In this document: one piece after another, positions 25,102 to 33,123 of the stretch
Position numbering within the stretch: the stretch's first letter is position 1
How the letters are laid out: each line of letters begins with the position of its first letter
NCBI GenBank assembly: GCA_024226535.1
Contig: JAAELP010000323.1
Location: 1 to 34,670, forward strand
Reading direction: 5' to 3'
DNA: 34,670 bases
From: Planctomycetota bacterium
GTDB taxonomy: Bacteria; Planctomycetota; Phycisphaerae; Phycisphaerales; SM1A02
The notes under the pieces: generated by a model
Databases searched by the model: none
What the model was told of the DNA's origin: nothing
What the model saw: only the letters and a program-made list of their open reading frames with translations
Made by a program: the position numbers and the translations under genes

Positions 25102-27405
25102 CTACTTGTCGCGCTTCTTGTAGCGCTTCGGCGGTCCCTTCTTACGATCCATCCGCTTCTGCTTCATCCGGTCCATCGCCGACGCGTAGGCGCGGCCCTG
25201 CGCATCGCGCGACTTCGCCTTCGCGCGGGCCTCGCGTTTCGGCGGGTTGAGGTCCATCTCCTTGATGTGGTTCCGGATGTAGCGGCTCTCGAGGACGCCG
25301 ATCGTGCTCGAGGTGAGGATGTAGAGGGTCAGGCCGGACGGCGCGCTGTACAGCATCACCGGGAACATGACGATCATCATGATCTTCATGATCTTCTGCT
25401 GCTTGAGCTGGTCCGCCGTCATCGTCGGGCTCGGCGGCGGCGACATGTACTTCTGCTGCACGTAGAAGATCCCGCCCATCAGGATGGGCAGGATGTTGAA
25501 GCCGGTGATGTTCCACAGCATGAAGCGCCGGGGTTCGTTCAGTTCCCCGAAGAAGTGATCGGACGCGCTGAGATCGGCGAGGAACGGCCACGCGCCTGCG
25601 CTGATCCACTGGAACACGCCGAAGAACGCCGGCTCCTGCCGGATGTCGAACGCGAAGTACAGCATCGCGTACAGCGCGATCCAGATCGGCGTCTGCAGGA
25701 ACATCGGCAGGCAGCCGAGCATCTGGAGCGGGTTGATGCCGCGCTCGCGCATCATCCGGATCTGCTCCTGCTGGAGCTTCTTCGGCTCGCCGGGGAACTT
25801 CTTCTGAAGCCGATCCAGCTCCGGCTTCATCTCGCTCATCTGCTTGCCGAAGCGCTGCATGCTGATCTGCGAACGCTTCGTGATCGGGTGCAGGATCGTC
25901 CGCACCACGAGCACGAGCCCGACGATCGCGAAGCCCCAGTCGAAGAGCACGTAGTTGTTCAGGAGCGACAGGAACCCGAGCAGAAAGTGCGCCAGCCACT
26001 GGAACGTGCAGATCGCGCACAGGCTCGACATCTGGTAGAGGATCAGCGACCTGAGCGAGAGCCCGGCGAACGGCTGCTCCTCGTCGTTCAGGATCCACCG
26101 ATCCAGCGGCCCCGCGTACACGCCGAGATCGAAGACGAGCGTCTCGCGGCCGGCCACCGTGCGTTCGGGGCTCACGAGGTACGTGAAGACGATCTTGTCG
26201 TCGTCCGGACCCGCCGGATCGCCGGAGACCTCCAGCAGGATCCGCTCCACGTTCGGGGACATCGTCCGACGGACCCCGGGGGCGGCCGCGGGCGGATAGA
26301 CGGTCAGGGCGAAGTAGCGGTTGGTGAGGCCGAACCAGCCGAGGTCGTAGCTCTTCTCCCGCGACGTATCGTTCGGCCAGAGGGTCACGTGCTCGCGGCG
26401 CGCCGCCTGGTCGTCCTCCGCGTCCGCCTCGATGGCCTTCTTCCAGCTCTTGAGAAGATCGCGCCGTTCCAGGAGCAGGTCGTTGTCTTCGGCGAGGATG
26501 ATCGCGCTGTTCGGATCGGTGAGGTAGCCGAAGCGGGCGCGGCGCCGATCCATGTACCGCGAGCGGTCGACACGCAGCGTGTTGGGGCCGAACTGCACCC
26601 ACTGCACGCGCAGCGGCGTCGACGTGAGGTTCTCCACGCGCTGCTCGAGGGCGAGGCTGTAGTCGCCGTTGACGCTGAAGCGGCGCACGACGTGAGCGAT
26701 CGGCGTGCCCTCGCCGTTGACGATCGTCGTCTCGAACTGCCCGGGATCGGTCTCGGCCCAGACGTACTGCCGGGCACCGTCGCGCGTCGTGTAGTCGAAG
26801 AGATTGACCTCTTGGCCGTTGATCTTGACCTGGTACGCGGCGAGGGCGGGAACGTCCCAGCCGTTGTGGTAGCGGCTGAGCAGGACGTGCGTCTCCTGGA
26901 GCACGTACCGCAGCGATTCGTCCGGCAACTCCGGCGGTGAGGCTCGGTTCCGGTCGTAGTGCTCGGAGGCCTGTCGACCGGAGCGTGCCGTCTCCCAGAT
27001 CTCGCTGAGCACGAGACGCGAGATCCCGGCGCCGGCACGGGAGAACTCGATGAGCGTCTGATCGACGTTCGGGTCCAGCGACCCGAGGCTCTCAGCCGGC
27101 GTGTCGTGACCGCTCACACCCGTCGCGGGGGCCGCGGCGTGCAGGCCGGCGAGATCGAGGTCACCCGTCGCCGTGGGATCTGACGGGTTCGGAGCTTCGC
27201 CGGTGTCGGCTCCCGCGTCGGCTCCCGGCTCGGTGGTTGCGTCGGCGTCGGCCGGCGCCACTTCGGCCGGCGTCTCCGTCGGCGTGGCGGCGGCGCTGTC
27301 CTCGGGCGCCGGGGCCTTCTTGGACAGCATCATCGTCACGACGATCGCACATGCGATCACCGACACGAACAGCGGAACCAGGATGCGGCGGGCGGCAGGG
27401 GTCAT
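25102..27405 (-). CDS. yidC: Membrane protein insertase YidC
   Basis: YidC inserts and folds inner-membrane proteins, alone or with Sec. This form is long (767 residues; E. coli 548). An N-terminal anchor helix (about 8-27) is followed by an Ala/Pro/Thr/Asp-rich linker to about residue 95. The large periplasmic domain extends to about 480. The Oxa1 core has DWGFAIVGLVLVVRTILHPI with its conserved Arg, the cytoplasmic hairpin QRFGKQMSEMKPELDRLQKK, QMLGCLPMFLQTPIWIALYA and a final SAPSGLTLYILTSSTIGVLE helix. The C-terminal tail is Lys/Arg-rich, which may contact ribosomes. mnmE follows downstream. rnpA and rpmH, usually upstream, are replaced here by a metallophosphoesterase. Confidence 0.97.
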   Translation of the reverse strand: MTPAARRILVPLFVSVIACAIVVTMMLSKKAPAPEDSAAATPTETPAEVAPADADATTEPGADAGADTGEAPNPSDPTATGDLDLAGLHAAAPATGVSGHDTPAESLGSLDPNVDQTLIEFSRAGAGISRLVLSEIWETARSGRQASEHYDRNRASPPELPDESLRYVLQETHVLLSRYHNGWDVPALAAYQVKINGQEVNLFDYTTRDGARQYVWAETDPGQFETTIVNGEGTPIAHVVRRFSVNGDYSLALEQRVENLTSTPLRVQWVQFGPNTLRVDRSRYMDRRRARFGYLTDPNSAIILAEDNDLLLERRDLLKSWKKAIEADAEDDQAARREHVTLWPNDTSREKSYDLGWFGLTNRYFALTVYPPAAAPGVRRTMSPNVERILLEVSGDPAGPDDDKIVFTYLVSPERTVAGRETLVFDLGVYAGPLDRWILNDEEQPFAGLSLRSLILYQMSSLCAICTFQWLAHFLLGFLSLLNNYVLFDWGFAIVGLVLVVRTILHPITKRSQISMQRFGKQMSEMKPELDRLQKKFPGEPKKLQQEQIRMMRERGINPLQMLGCLPMFLQTPIWIALYAMLYFAFDIRQEPAFFGVFQWISAGAWPFLADLSASDHFFGELNEPRRFMLWNITGFNILPILMGGIFYVQQKYMSPPPSPTMTADQLKQQKIMKIMMIVMFPVMLYSAPSGLTLYILTSSTIGVLESRYIRNHIKEMDLNPPKREARAKAKSRDAQGRAYASAMDRMKQKRMDRKKGPPKRYKKRDK

Positions 27406-27431
27406 TCAGGGGCGATTCGCACCATTAGCGA

Positions 27432-28193
27432 CTAGCGACCTTCGCGCAAACGCTCGCCCAGCCAGTCCGTTAACTCCGGTACGGCCCGGATCTTGTCGAT
27501 CACGGTCTCGACGTCGTACGGCAGGCGGAAGAACTCGACCTGATCCTTGTCATCGTCGAGGATCGCGAAGCTGCACCGCGGGTCGAGATCGCGAGGTTGC
27601 CCGACGGAGCCGGGATTGATGATCGCCTTCTCGTTTTCGTTGAGCTGGTAGACGCCGTTCAGGTCGTCCGGCGGATAGAAATCCGGCTCGTCGGTGAATA
27701 CGCCCGGCACATGCGTATGGCCCACGAGGCAGTACTTCTCGACGCGCTCGAAGATCTGCTGCATCTTGACCGGCGAGTTGAGCGCGTCCTCGGGGAAGAG
27801 GTACTCGTTGATCGGGCGCCGCGGCGTGCCGTGCACGCACAGGAACCCGCCGAAGCCGACCCGCACCCGCAGGCGACCGAGGAACTCCCAGCGACGCGCT
27901 GCCTTGTCGCGGTTCTCCTCGCCTTCGAAGCACTTGCGCGTCCAGTACGCGGCCTGCTCGGCGGCGAGGTTGAAGTTGGTCGGCTCGTACAGGACGCCGA
28001 AGTCGTGGTTGCCCATGAGCGACCACTCGCACCGCTGCGCGATGAGATCCACGCACTCCACCGGGTTCGGCCCGTACCCGAGCACGTCGCCGAGACAGAT
28101 GATGCGGTCGACCTCCTGCGTGTCGATGTGCTCCAGCGCGACCTGGAGCGCCTCGAGGTTGGCGTGGATGTCGCTGATGATCGCGGTGCGCAC
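27432..28193 (-). CDS. Calcineurin-like metallophosphoesterase (YfcE/MJ0936 type)
   Basis: The 253-residue cytosolic phosphoesterase has the full dimetal signature in order: SDIHAN (D8, H10), LGDVLGYGPNP, MGNHDFG, a VHGTPRRP His, and VGHTHVPG. The YGPNPVECVDL segment and the closing IINPGSVGQPRD match the family of small predicted phosphodiesterases/phosphatases. Substrates in this family vary (nucleotides, cyclic nucleotides or phosphoproteins) and cannot be assigned here. It lies 26 bp upstream of yidC on the same strand and may share its transcript. It diverges from the BFD-like gene. Confidence 0.88.
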   Translation of the reverse strand: MRTAIISDIHANLEALQVALEHIDTQEVDRIICLGDVLGYGPNPVECVDLIAQRCEWSLMGNHDFGVLYEPTNFNLAAEQAAYWTRKCFEGEENRDKAARRWEFLGRLRVRVGFGGFLCVHGTPRRPINEYLFPEDALNSPVKMQQIFERVEKYCLVGHTHVPGVFTDEPDFYPPDDLNGVYQLNENEKAIINPGSVGQPRDLDPRCSFAILDDDKDQVEFFRLPYDVETVIDKIRAVPELTDWLGERLREGR

Positions 28194-28290
28194 GGGCGGC
28201 TCCGGGGGCGTCCGGGGAGGCGATTGGGGATGAAGATGCTAAGGAGCGGCCTCCGGATGGTCAACGGATGTTACTTTTTGGGAGGAGGCA

Positions 28291-28626
28291 GTGGAGTTCT
28301 TTCGCCCGCCACGGGCGATTCCACGATTTCCGGCCCTCGAGGACGAGCCCGGCATGCAACCTGATGATCACGTCTGCCTCTGTTACCGGGTGAGCCAGCG
28401 CAAGCTCGTGGCCTACCTCAAGCGGGAGTGCCCGCGGGTCGCCTCCCAGCTCAGCGACTGCCTCGACGCGGGGACGGGCTGCCAGTGGTGCGTGCCGTTC
28501 CTCGAGGAGCTTCACAGCCAGTGGAAGGCGGGCGAGGAGCCCGGCCTCGACGTGGCGCCGGGAGAGTACGCGGCGCGCCGTACGCAGTATCGGCGAGGGA
28601 AGCGGGATGGCGGGGACGGTTCCTGA
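28291..28626 (+). CDS. BFD-like [2Fe-2S] protein
   Basis: The 111-residue protein contains a bacterioferritin-associated-ferredoxin-type domain. The CLC pair (about residues 29-31) and the GCQWC pair (about 64-67) give the CxC...CxxC cluster-binding set. Between them lies the helical RKLVAYLKRECPRVASQLSD. BFD proteins bind a [2Fe-2S] cluster and pass electrons, in some species to release iron from bacterioferritin. The GTG start has a GGGAGGAGG ribosome-binding site immediately upstream; an internal ATG at 28354 would cut off 21 residues without touching the cysteines. No bacterioferritin gene is adjacent. Confidence 0.85.
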   Translation: MEFFRPPRAIPRFPALEDEPGMQPDDHVCLCYRVSQRKLVAYLKRECPRVASQLSDCLDAGTGCQWCVPFLEELHSQWKAGEEPGLDVAPGEYAARRTQYRRGKRDGGDGS

Positions 28627-28636
28627 GGGAGTGGGC

Positions 28637-29431
28637 TCAGGCGCTGCGCCGCCGGGTGAGCAGGTGCCCGCGTCCCTTGCGCAGCGCCTCCACGATCGCC
28701 TCGTTCTTCGACTCGAACGTGATGCGAACACGCACGGCGCCGCGGTCGGGGACCGGCTCGACGCCGACGATGCGCACCATCTGCTGGAGCGATCCGATCG
28801 GCTCGGGAAGATCGACCTTGAACAACGCGGTCGCGCCTCCGGCGAGGTGACTGCTCGCGTTGCGGCACAGGAGCTTCGCGCCCCCGGCGCTGATATCCTC
28901 CAACAGCCCATGGATCGGACCACGGTGGCTGAGCACGTGCAGCTCCGCCTCGCGCACGCAATCGCGTCCGAAGATCGTCCGCAGGGGCTGGCGCGGCTCC
29001 ACGAGCCGCAGCGTCTCCGGCATCGCGAGGCGGTAGCCATAGAGGAAACCGTCGGCGCCGTTGGGCATCTTGTACCGCCCCAGCGCGTGGGTCCGTCCCG
29101 TCACCAGACCGCGTGACCCGACGAACCGCAGCTCGTGCGGCTCGAAGCGCGCGAGCGGGCGCACGAGTCCGCCGGCGACGGGCTTCGTGACGACGAACGC
29201 ATCCTCCTGCACCGCCTCGACCGTGGCGCGGAGCGTCAGCGGCTCGTCGGTGGTCGGCGTGATGGGATCGAGCTCGATGCGCGCCGACAGACGCCGCGCC
29301 TCTTCGAGCGTTTCGCGCACCTCCACCGGCGTACTTTCCGGACGCTCGAGGTACTCACGCAACTTGGACAGGAAGCTCGCCACACCCGGAGAATCGTCAG
29401 AACGTCCGGGCCAATTCAATCCGGGGCTCAC
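28637..29431 (-). CDS. YcgR-like PilZ-domain protein (predicted c-di-GMP receptor)
   Basis: The 264-residue protein has an N-terminal helix (about 18-50), a beta-rich YcgR-N-like domain (about 55-140) and a C-terminal PilZ domain (about 143-250). The c-di-GMP-binding residues are intact: RxxxR at 147-151 (RQPLR) and DxSxxG at 179-184 (DISAGG). YcgR proteins act as a c-di-GMP-dependent brake on the flagellar motor. Flagellar genes are 10 kb away in the same window, so a motility role is reasonable but inferred. The start is uncertain: GTG at 29431 is the longest, and GTG at 29383 would remove 16 residues. No strong ribosome-binding site supports either. Confidence 0.8.
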   Translation of the reverse strand: MSPGLNWPGRSDDSPGVASFLSKLREYLERPESTPVEVRETLEEARRLSARIELDPITPTTDEPLTLRATVEAVQEDAFVVTKPVAGGLVRPLARFEPHELRFVGSRGLVTGRTHALGRYKMPNGADGFLYGYRLAMPETLRLVEPRQPLRTIFGRDCVREAELHVLSHRGPIHGLLEDISAGGAKLLCRNASSHLAGGATALFKVDLPEPIGSLQQMVRIVGVEPVPDRGAVRVRITFESKNEAIVEALRKGRGHLLTRRRSA

Positions 29432-29478
29432 CCGGGCGCGGAGGACGGGCGGGAGAGAACGGCGTCACGGGTTGCGGA

Positions 29479-29507
29479 GGGCGGGGGAACGAGGGGAGCC
29501 GGGGGGG
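29479..29507 (+). other. G-quadruplex-type G-tract cluster
   Basis: Four G runs (GGG, GGGGG, GGGG, GGGGGGG) with 1-5-nt spacers lie on the plus strand in the gap between hslV and the PilZ gene. The pattern meets the usual G3+N1-7 intramolecular quadruplex rule. Plus is the template strand for the flanking minus-strand genes. Confidence 0.6.
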
Positions 29508-29601
29508 TGATCCGCATCATGCTCCCCGCAGGGCCACGTCATGGCCGTTGCATCGCATGTCTCGCCGCCGCGCGGGACGAGACCGGCCCCCGTCCGAGAA
29601 C

Positions 29602-30189
29602 TCAAACATCCGGTGTCGGATCGCTCGACAGCTCCGTGCCTTCGACGTCGAGGACGGTGATGCTCCGGTTCGTGTAGACGCAGATGTCCGCGGCGATGCA
29701 CAGCGCCTCGCGGCAGAGATGCGTCGGCGCGAGGTCCGTGTGCCGAGCGAGCGCGCGGGCCGCGGCGAGGGCGTAGCTCCCGCCGGATCCGATCGCGCAG
29801 ATACCGTCGGCGGGCTCGATCACGTCGCCCTGCCCGGAGATCATGAGCGTCACCGACCGGTCCGCGACGACGAGCAGGGATTCCAGGCGCCGCAGCGCCC
29901 GGTCCAGCCGCCAGTACTTCGCCAGCTCGATCGCCGCTCGCATGAGGTTGGTGGGGCTGTCCTTGAGCTTCTGCTCGAAGCGCTCCAGCAGGGCGAAGGC
30001 ATCGGCGGCCGATCCCGCGAAGCCGACGAGCACGCCGGCCTGCTCCGCCCCGAGATCCGGCAGACGCCGGACCTTCACCGCGTTCGCCTTCGCGATCGTG
30101 TCGCCGAGGCTGACCTGCCCGTCACCGCCGACCGCCACGTCGGCACCGCGGCGCACGGAGATGATCGTGGTGGCGTGATAGGTGTCCAC
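29602..30189 (-). CDS. hslV: ATP-dependent protease subunit HslV
   Basis: HslV is the proteasome-like peptidase of the HslUV complex. The 195-residue protein starts [14 protein letters not shown]; removal of the first six residues would expose the catalytic Thr7, as in the CodW-type N-terminus (HATTI). Further family features are [49 protein letters not shown] and the closing AADICVYTN. The ATPase partner HslU, normally next to it, is absent: the upstream gene on the same strand is a membrane kinase and downstream is the PilZ gene. HslU is probably elsewhere in the genome. Confidence 0.95.
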   Translation of the reverse strand: MDTYHATTIISVRRGADVAVGGDGQVSLGDTIAKANAVKVRRLPDLGAEQAGVLVGFAGSAADAFALLERFEQKLKDSPTNLMRAAIELAKYWRLDRALRRLESLLVVADRSVTLMISGQGDVIEPADGICAIGSGGSYALAAARALARHTDLAPTHLCREALCIAADICVYTNRSITVLDVEGTELSSDPTPDV

Positions 30190-30224
30190 GGCGTGGATGG
30201 TACCGCGCGGCGACGCGACCGAGT

Positions 30225-32255
30225 TCAGTCGACCGGCATGAGATGGATCACGCCCGACTGATCCACGACCGCGAACCAGCGGGCGGCCGGCCCGAGCTTC
30301 ACCCGCGCGATCATGCCGGGCGCCGTCGGATCGGGTGCTCGGTGCAGCCCGGTTGCGGCTTCGACGATGCGCAGCACCGTGGGCGAGGCCACCAGGAGCC
30401 AGCGCCCGACCGGGTCCACGCTCGCGGCGATGACGGGAGCGCCGAGGTCCACGGAGTACGCGGTCTCCTCCGTCGCGTCCGCCTCTCCCAGACGCCAGAA
30501 GCTCCCGGTCCCGTCGACATCCAACGCGACCACGTGATCGCCGTCGCGGCCGAAGCCGACCGTGAGGCTGGCGGCACCCCGTCCGTCGAGCAGGGCGACG
30601 CGTCGTCCGTGCTCCGCGTTCCAGACGTAGACATCGCCGCGCACGGTGCCCGCGGCGAGGCGTGATCCATCCGCGCTGAACGCGAGCGTCACGAGTGCTC
30701 CCCGGCTGCTGTGCAGGACGTGACGCTCGCGGCCGCGGGCGTCGTATACGTGCACGGTGAGGTCGGCTCCGGCGGCGGCGACGCGCCGACCGTCGGCCGA
30801 CACGCGCATCGCGTGCAAGTCTCCGAGGCCGTGGCGGATCGTCGTCTCAACGCGGCCGTCGTCGGTGCGTGTCAGCACGGCGGTGTGCTCGTCCGCCGAC
30901 ACGAGCACCGCGCCGTCGGCACTGGCGTCGAGGTGGCGAACCGTCGCATCGTGCTCCCGCACGGAGCGGACGAGCGCGCCGTCGGCGAGGCTCCACCACC
31001 CCACGAAACCGTCGGTCGAGGCGCCGAAGACGAAACGACCCGTCTCGTCCATGGCGACGGCGGAGGTAGCCGACCACGGAGCGGTCAGGGCACGCCGCTG
31101 TGGTATCGGCAGTGGAGGCGGCGTGCTTGGTGACGTCCCGACGGCGGGCGCCGTCGACGGGTCGGCCGACGGGGTCGCGCCGATCGTTGCGGGATCCGGT
31201 GGATCCGGCGCGCGCTCCGTGGCCACCGTGGCCGTCTCGTCGGTGTCGGTGAGCATCAGACGCTGGACGATGACGACGCCGGCGGCGATCACGACGACGA
31301 TCGCGACGACGATCGCGGCGCGGACCTCGACGGCGCGGCGTCGAGCGAGCAGGCGGAGCCGGTACAGCAGGCTCGCCCCCCGCGCGTGGATCGGTTCGCG
31401 CGCGAGGTAGCGCACGATGTCGCGCCCGAGGCTGCCGGCGCTGCGGTAGCGACGCGAGCGGTCCTTCTCCAGCGCCTTGAGGGTGATCGTCTCCACGTCG
31501 CCCTTCAGCTCGGCGCGAATCGTCGACGGCAGGGGAGGCTCGTCCTCGCGGATCATCTGCATCGCCGTGAAGAACGGCAGCCCGCTCACGTTGTGCGGTA
31601 AACGATCCGTGAGCAGGCGGTAGAGGAGAACGCCGAGGGAGTAGACGTCACAGCGCCGGTCCAGGTCGCGCTGGCCGGGGTCGAGCTGCTCGGGCGCCAT
31701 GTACTGGATCGTCCCGATCAGACGACCCTGCTCGGTCTGCATCGTCTGCTGAGTGACCTCCGGGCCGACGGCGCGGGCGACGCCGAAGTCGATGACCTTC
31801 GGGGCGCCGGTCTCGTCGATGAGGATGTTGCCGGGCTTGAGGTCACGGTGGATGATCTTGTTGCGGTGCCCGTGCTCGACGGCCGCGCACACCCGCACGA
31901 ACAGCCGCAGCCGATCACGCAGCGACAGCTCGCGCTGCTCGGCGTGCTCGATGATCGTCTTCGCGCCGGGGACGTACTCCATCACGAAGTACGGCACGGA
32001 AGCGCCACCTTCGGTGTGCACCCCCGCGTCGTAGACCTGCGCGATGTACGGGTGGCGCAACCGGCCGAGGAACTCGATCTCGCGCCGGAAACGACGGGCC
32101 GCGACCTCCGTGGCCGCGGCGGTGCGCATCACCTTGATCGCGACCGTGCGTCGCGGACGCTGCTGGAGCGCCGCGTACACCGTGGCCATGCCGCCGGATC
32201 CGAGCACGCGGTGGATCCGGTAGCCGCCGATCTCGCTGGGGAGCGACCCGCTCAC
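30225..32255 (-). CDS. Transmembrane Ser/Thr protein kinase with C-terminal beta-propeller-like repeats
   Basis: The 676-residue protein has an N-terminal Hanks-type kinase domain (about 10-285). The glycine loop is [14 protein letters not shown] contains Lys41, the catalytic loop is HRDLKPGN at 136-143, DFG is at 156-158 and APE at 187-189. A single membrane helix spans about 313-335. A Pro/Thr-rich linker (about 340-390) leads to a C-terminal domain (about 395-676) with repeated strands such as [20 protein letters not shown], resembling WD40/beta-propeller blades. The topology puts the kinase inside and the propeller outside the membrane. This PknB-plus-repeats design is common in planctomycetes. 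The GTG start has GAGGA 6 nt upstream. The substrate is unknown. Confidence 0.92.
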   Translation of the reverse strand: MSGSLPSEIGGYRIHRVLGSGGMATVYAALQQRPRRTVAIKVMRTAAATEVAARRFRREIEFLGRLRHPYIAQVYDAGVHTEGGASVPYFVMEYVPGAKTIIEHAEQRELSLRDRLRLFVRVCAAVEHGHRNKIIHRDLKPGNILIDETGAPKVIDFGVARAVGPEVTQQTMQTEQGRLIGTIQYMAPEQLDPGQRDLDRRCDVYSLGVLLYRLLTDRLPHNVSGLPFFTAMQMIREDEPPLPSTIRAELKGDVETITLKALEKDRSRRYRSAGSLGRDIVRYLAREPIHARGASLLYRLRLLARRRAVEVRAAIVVAIVVVIAAGVVIVQRLMLTDTDETATVATERAPDPPDPATIGATPSADPSTAPAVGTSPSTPPPLPIPQRRALTAPWSATSAVAMDETGRFVFGASTDGFVGWWSLADGALVRSVREHDATVRHLDASADGAVLVSADEHTAVLTRTDDGRVETTIRHGLGDLHAMRVSADGRRVAAAGADLTVHVYDARGRERHVLHSSRGALVTLAFSADGSRLAAGTVRGDVYVWNAEHGRRVALLDGRGAASLTVGFGRDGDHVVALDVDGTGSFWRLGEADATEETAYSVDLGAPVIAASVDPVGRWLLVASPTVLRIVEAATGLHRAPDPTAPGMIARVKLGPAARWFAVVDQSGVIHLMPVD

Positions 32256-32335
32256 GACCGATCCTCGTCAGGGTGGAGCGGCTCCATGGGCCGCTCGCAA
32301 CCGGGTTCCGTGGGCTCGGGCAGGGCATCAGGCAT
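32252..32335 (-). CDS. Possible 27-codon leader peptide overlapping the kinase start
   Basis: A short frame (MPDALPEPTEPGCERPMEPL, then seven more residues) has a GGGGAG ribosome-binding site 6 nt before its ATG. Its stop TGA overlaps the kinase GTG start by four bases (GTGA), which would allow translational coupling. The sequence is Pro/Glu-rich and I recognise no family. In a high-GC genome such frames can arise by chance. Confidence 0.3.
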   Translation of the reverse strand: MPDALPEPTEPGCERPMEPLHPDEDRS

Positions 32336-32481
32336 CCGAAGCTCCCCGTCCGGCTCGTGCGAGATCGTTCTCCGGGTTGCCCATGCTCATGCTGGTCCTT
32401 CGCCTCAATCGTGGCTTTGCCCACAAAGCGAGATATCCTATTTGTCGATCGCTACCGGGGATGATGAAGCTCTCAGGCCAC

Positions 32482-33123
32482 ATGACGACGCTCAACGCGA
32501 CTGCCGATCCCGGATCGAACTCGGCGGGTGACTCCGAATCCCCCACGGAACCCGCCGAGCCATCGGAGCCTCCGCCCGACCCGTCGGGCGAGCCCGCCCC
32601 CGCCGCGCCCGGTCCATCAGGTCCTCTCGCCGGTCATGGTCGCGAGGCCACCAGCGGCCCGATCATCGTCTCGATGCCCGAGGAGGACGTCCAGCGATCG
32701 GAGCCGGTCGATCCGGCCTGGCTGGCCACGAACCTCGCCCGGGCCGTGGAGGCCCTCGGACGGCCCGTCGAACGCGTGGGCGTCCTGCTCGTGGACGACA
32801 CGCGGATGACCGATCTCCATCGCCGGTACCTCGGCGATGCTCGCACGACCGACGTCCTGACGTTCCTCGCATCGGAGTCCGACGCCCCGATCGATGCGGA
32901 CATCGCCGTGTGCCTCGATGTCGCCGCCCGGGAGGCCGTGCGGCAAGGGCATCCGGTGGGGCACGAGGTATTGCTCTACGCCCTGCACGGCGTGCTCCAC
33001 TGCGCTGGCTACGACGACCACGATCCCGAGGCGTTCGCGGCGATGCACGCCGAGGAGGATCGGATCCTCGCCGCGATCGGTATCGGGGCGACCTTCCGCG
33101 CCGGCGAAGGCGACGAGCCATGA
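32482..33123 (+). CDS. ybeY: Endoribonuclease YbeY
   Basis: YbeY is a zinc metallo-endoribonuclease for 16S rRNA 3'-end maturation and ribosome quality control. The catalytic signature HGVLHCAGYDDH lies near the C-terminus (family H-G-x-L-H-x-x-G-Y-D-H), preceded by LGDARTTDVLTFL. From the ATG at 32482 the protein has 213 residues. The conserved core starts at about residue 58, so the first part is a Pro/Ser/Glu-rich extension not found in the ~155-residue E. coli protein. The start is uncertain; ATGs at 32461, 32464 and 32674 are alternatives. The stop overlaps the next gene's ATG (ATGA). The phoH/ybeZ gene that often precedes it is absent. Confidence 0.92.
   Translation: MTTLNATADPGSNSAGDSESPTEPAEPSEPPPDPSGEPAPAAPGPSGPLAGHGREATSGPIIVSMPEEDVQRSEPVDPAWLATNLARAVEALGRPVERVGVLLVDDTRMTDLHRRYLGDARTTDVLTFLASESDAPIDADIAVCLDVAAREAVRQGHPVGHEVLLYALHGVLHCAGYDDHDPEAFAAMHAEEDRILAAIGIGATFRAGEGDEP

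Noticed and set aside
24238-26940. A 900-codon open frame on the plus strand opposite mnmE and yidC
   Set aside because: It is antisense to two certain genes; the His/Arg/Glu/Leu-rich translation is the usual mirror of high-GC codon use and shows no family motif.
29428-29520. Pro-rich 30-codon frame ending in a GTGA overlap with the PilZ gene
   Set aside because: The ribosome-binding site is too close to the ATG, and the sequence is the complement of the G-tract cluster, so chance is more likely than coding.
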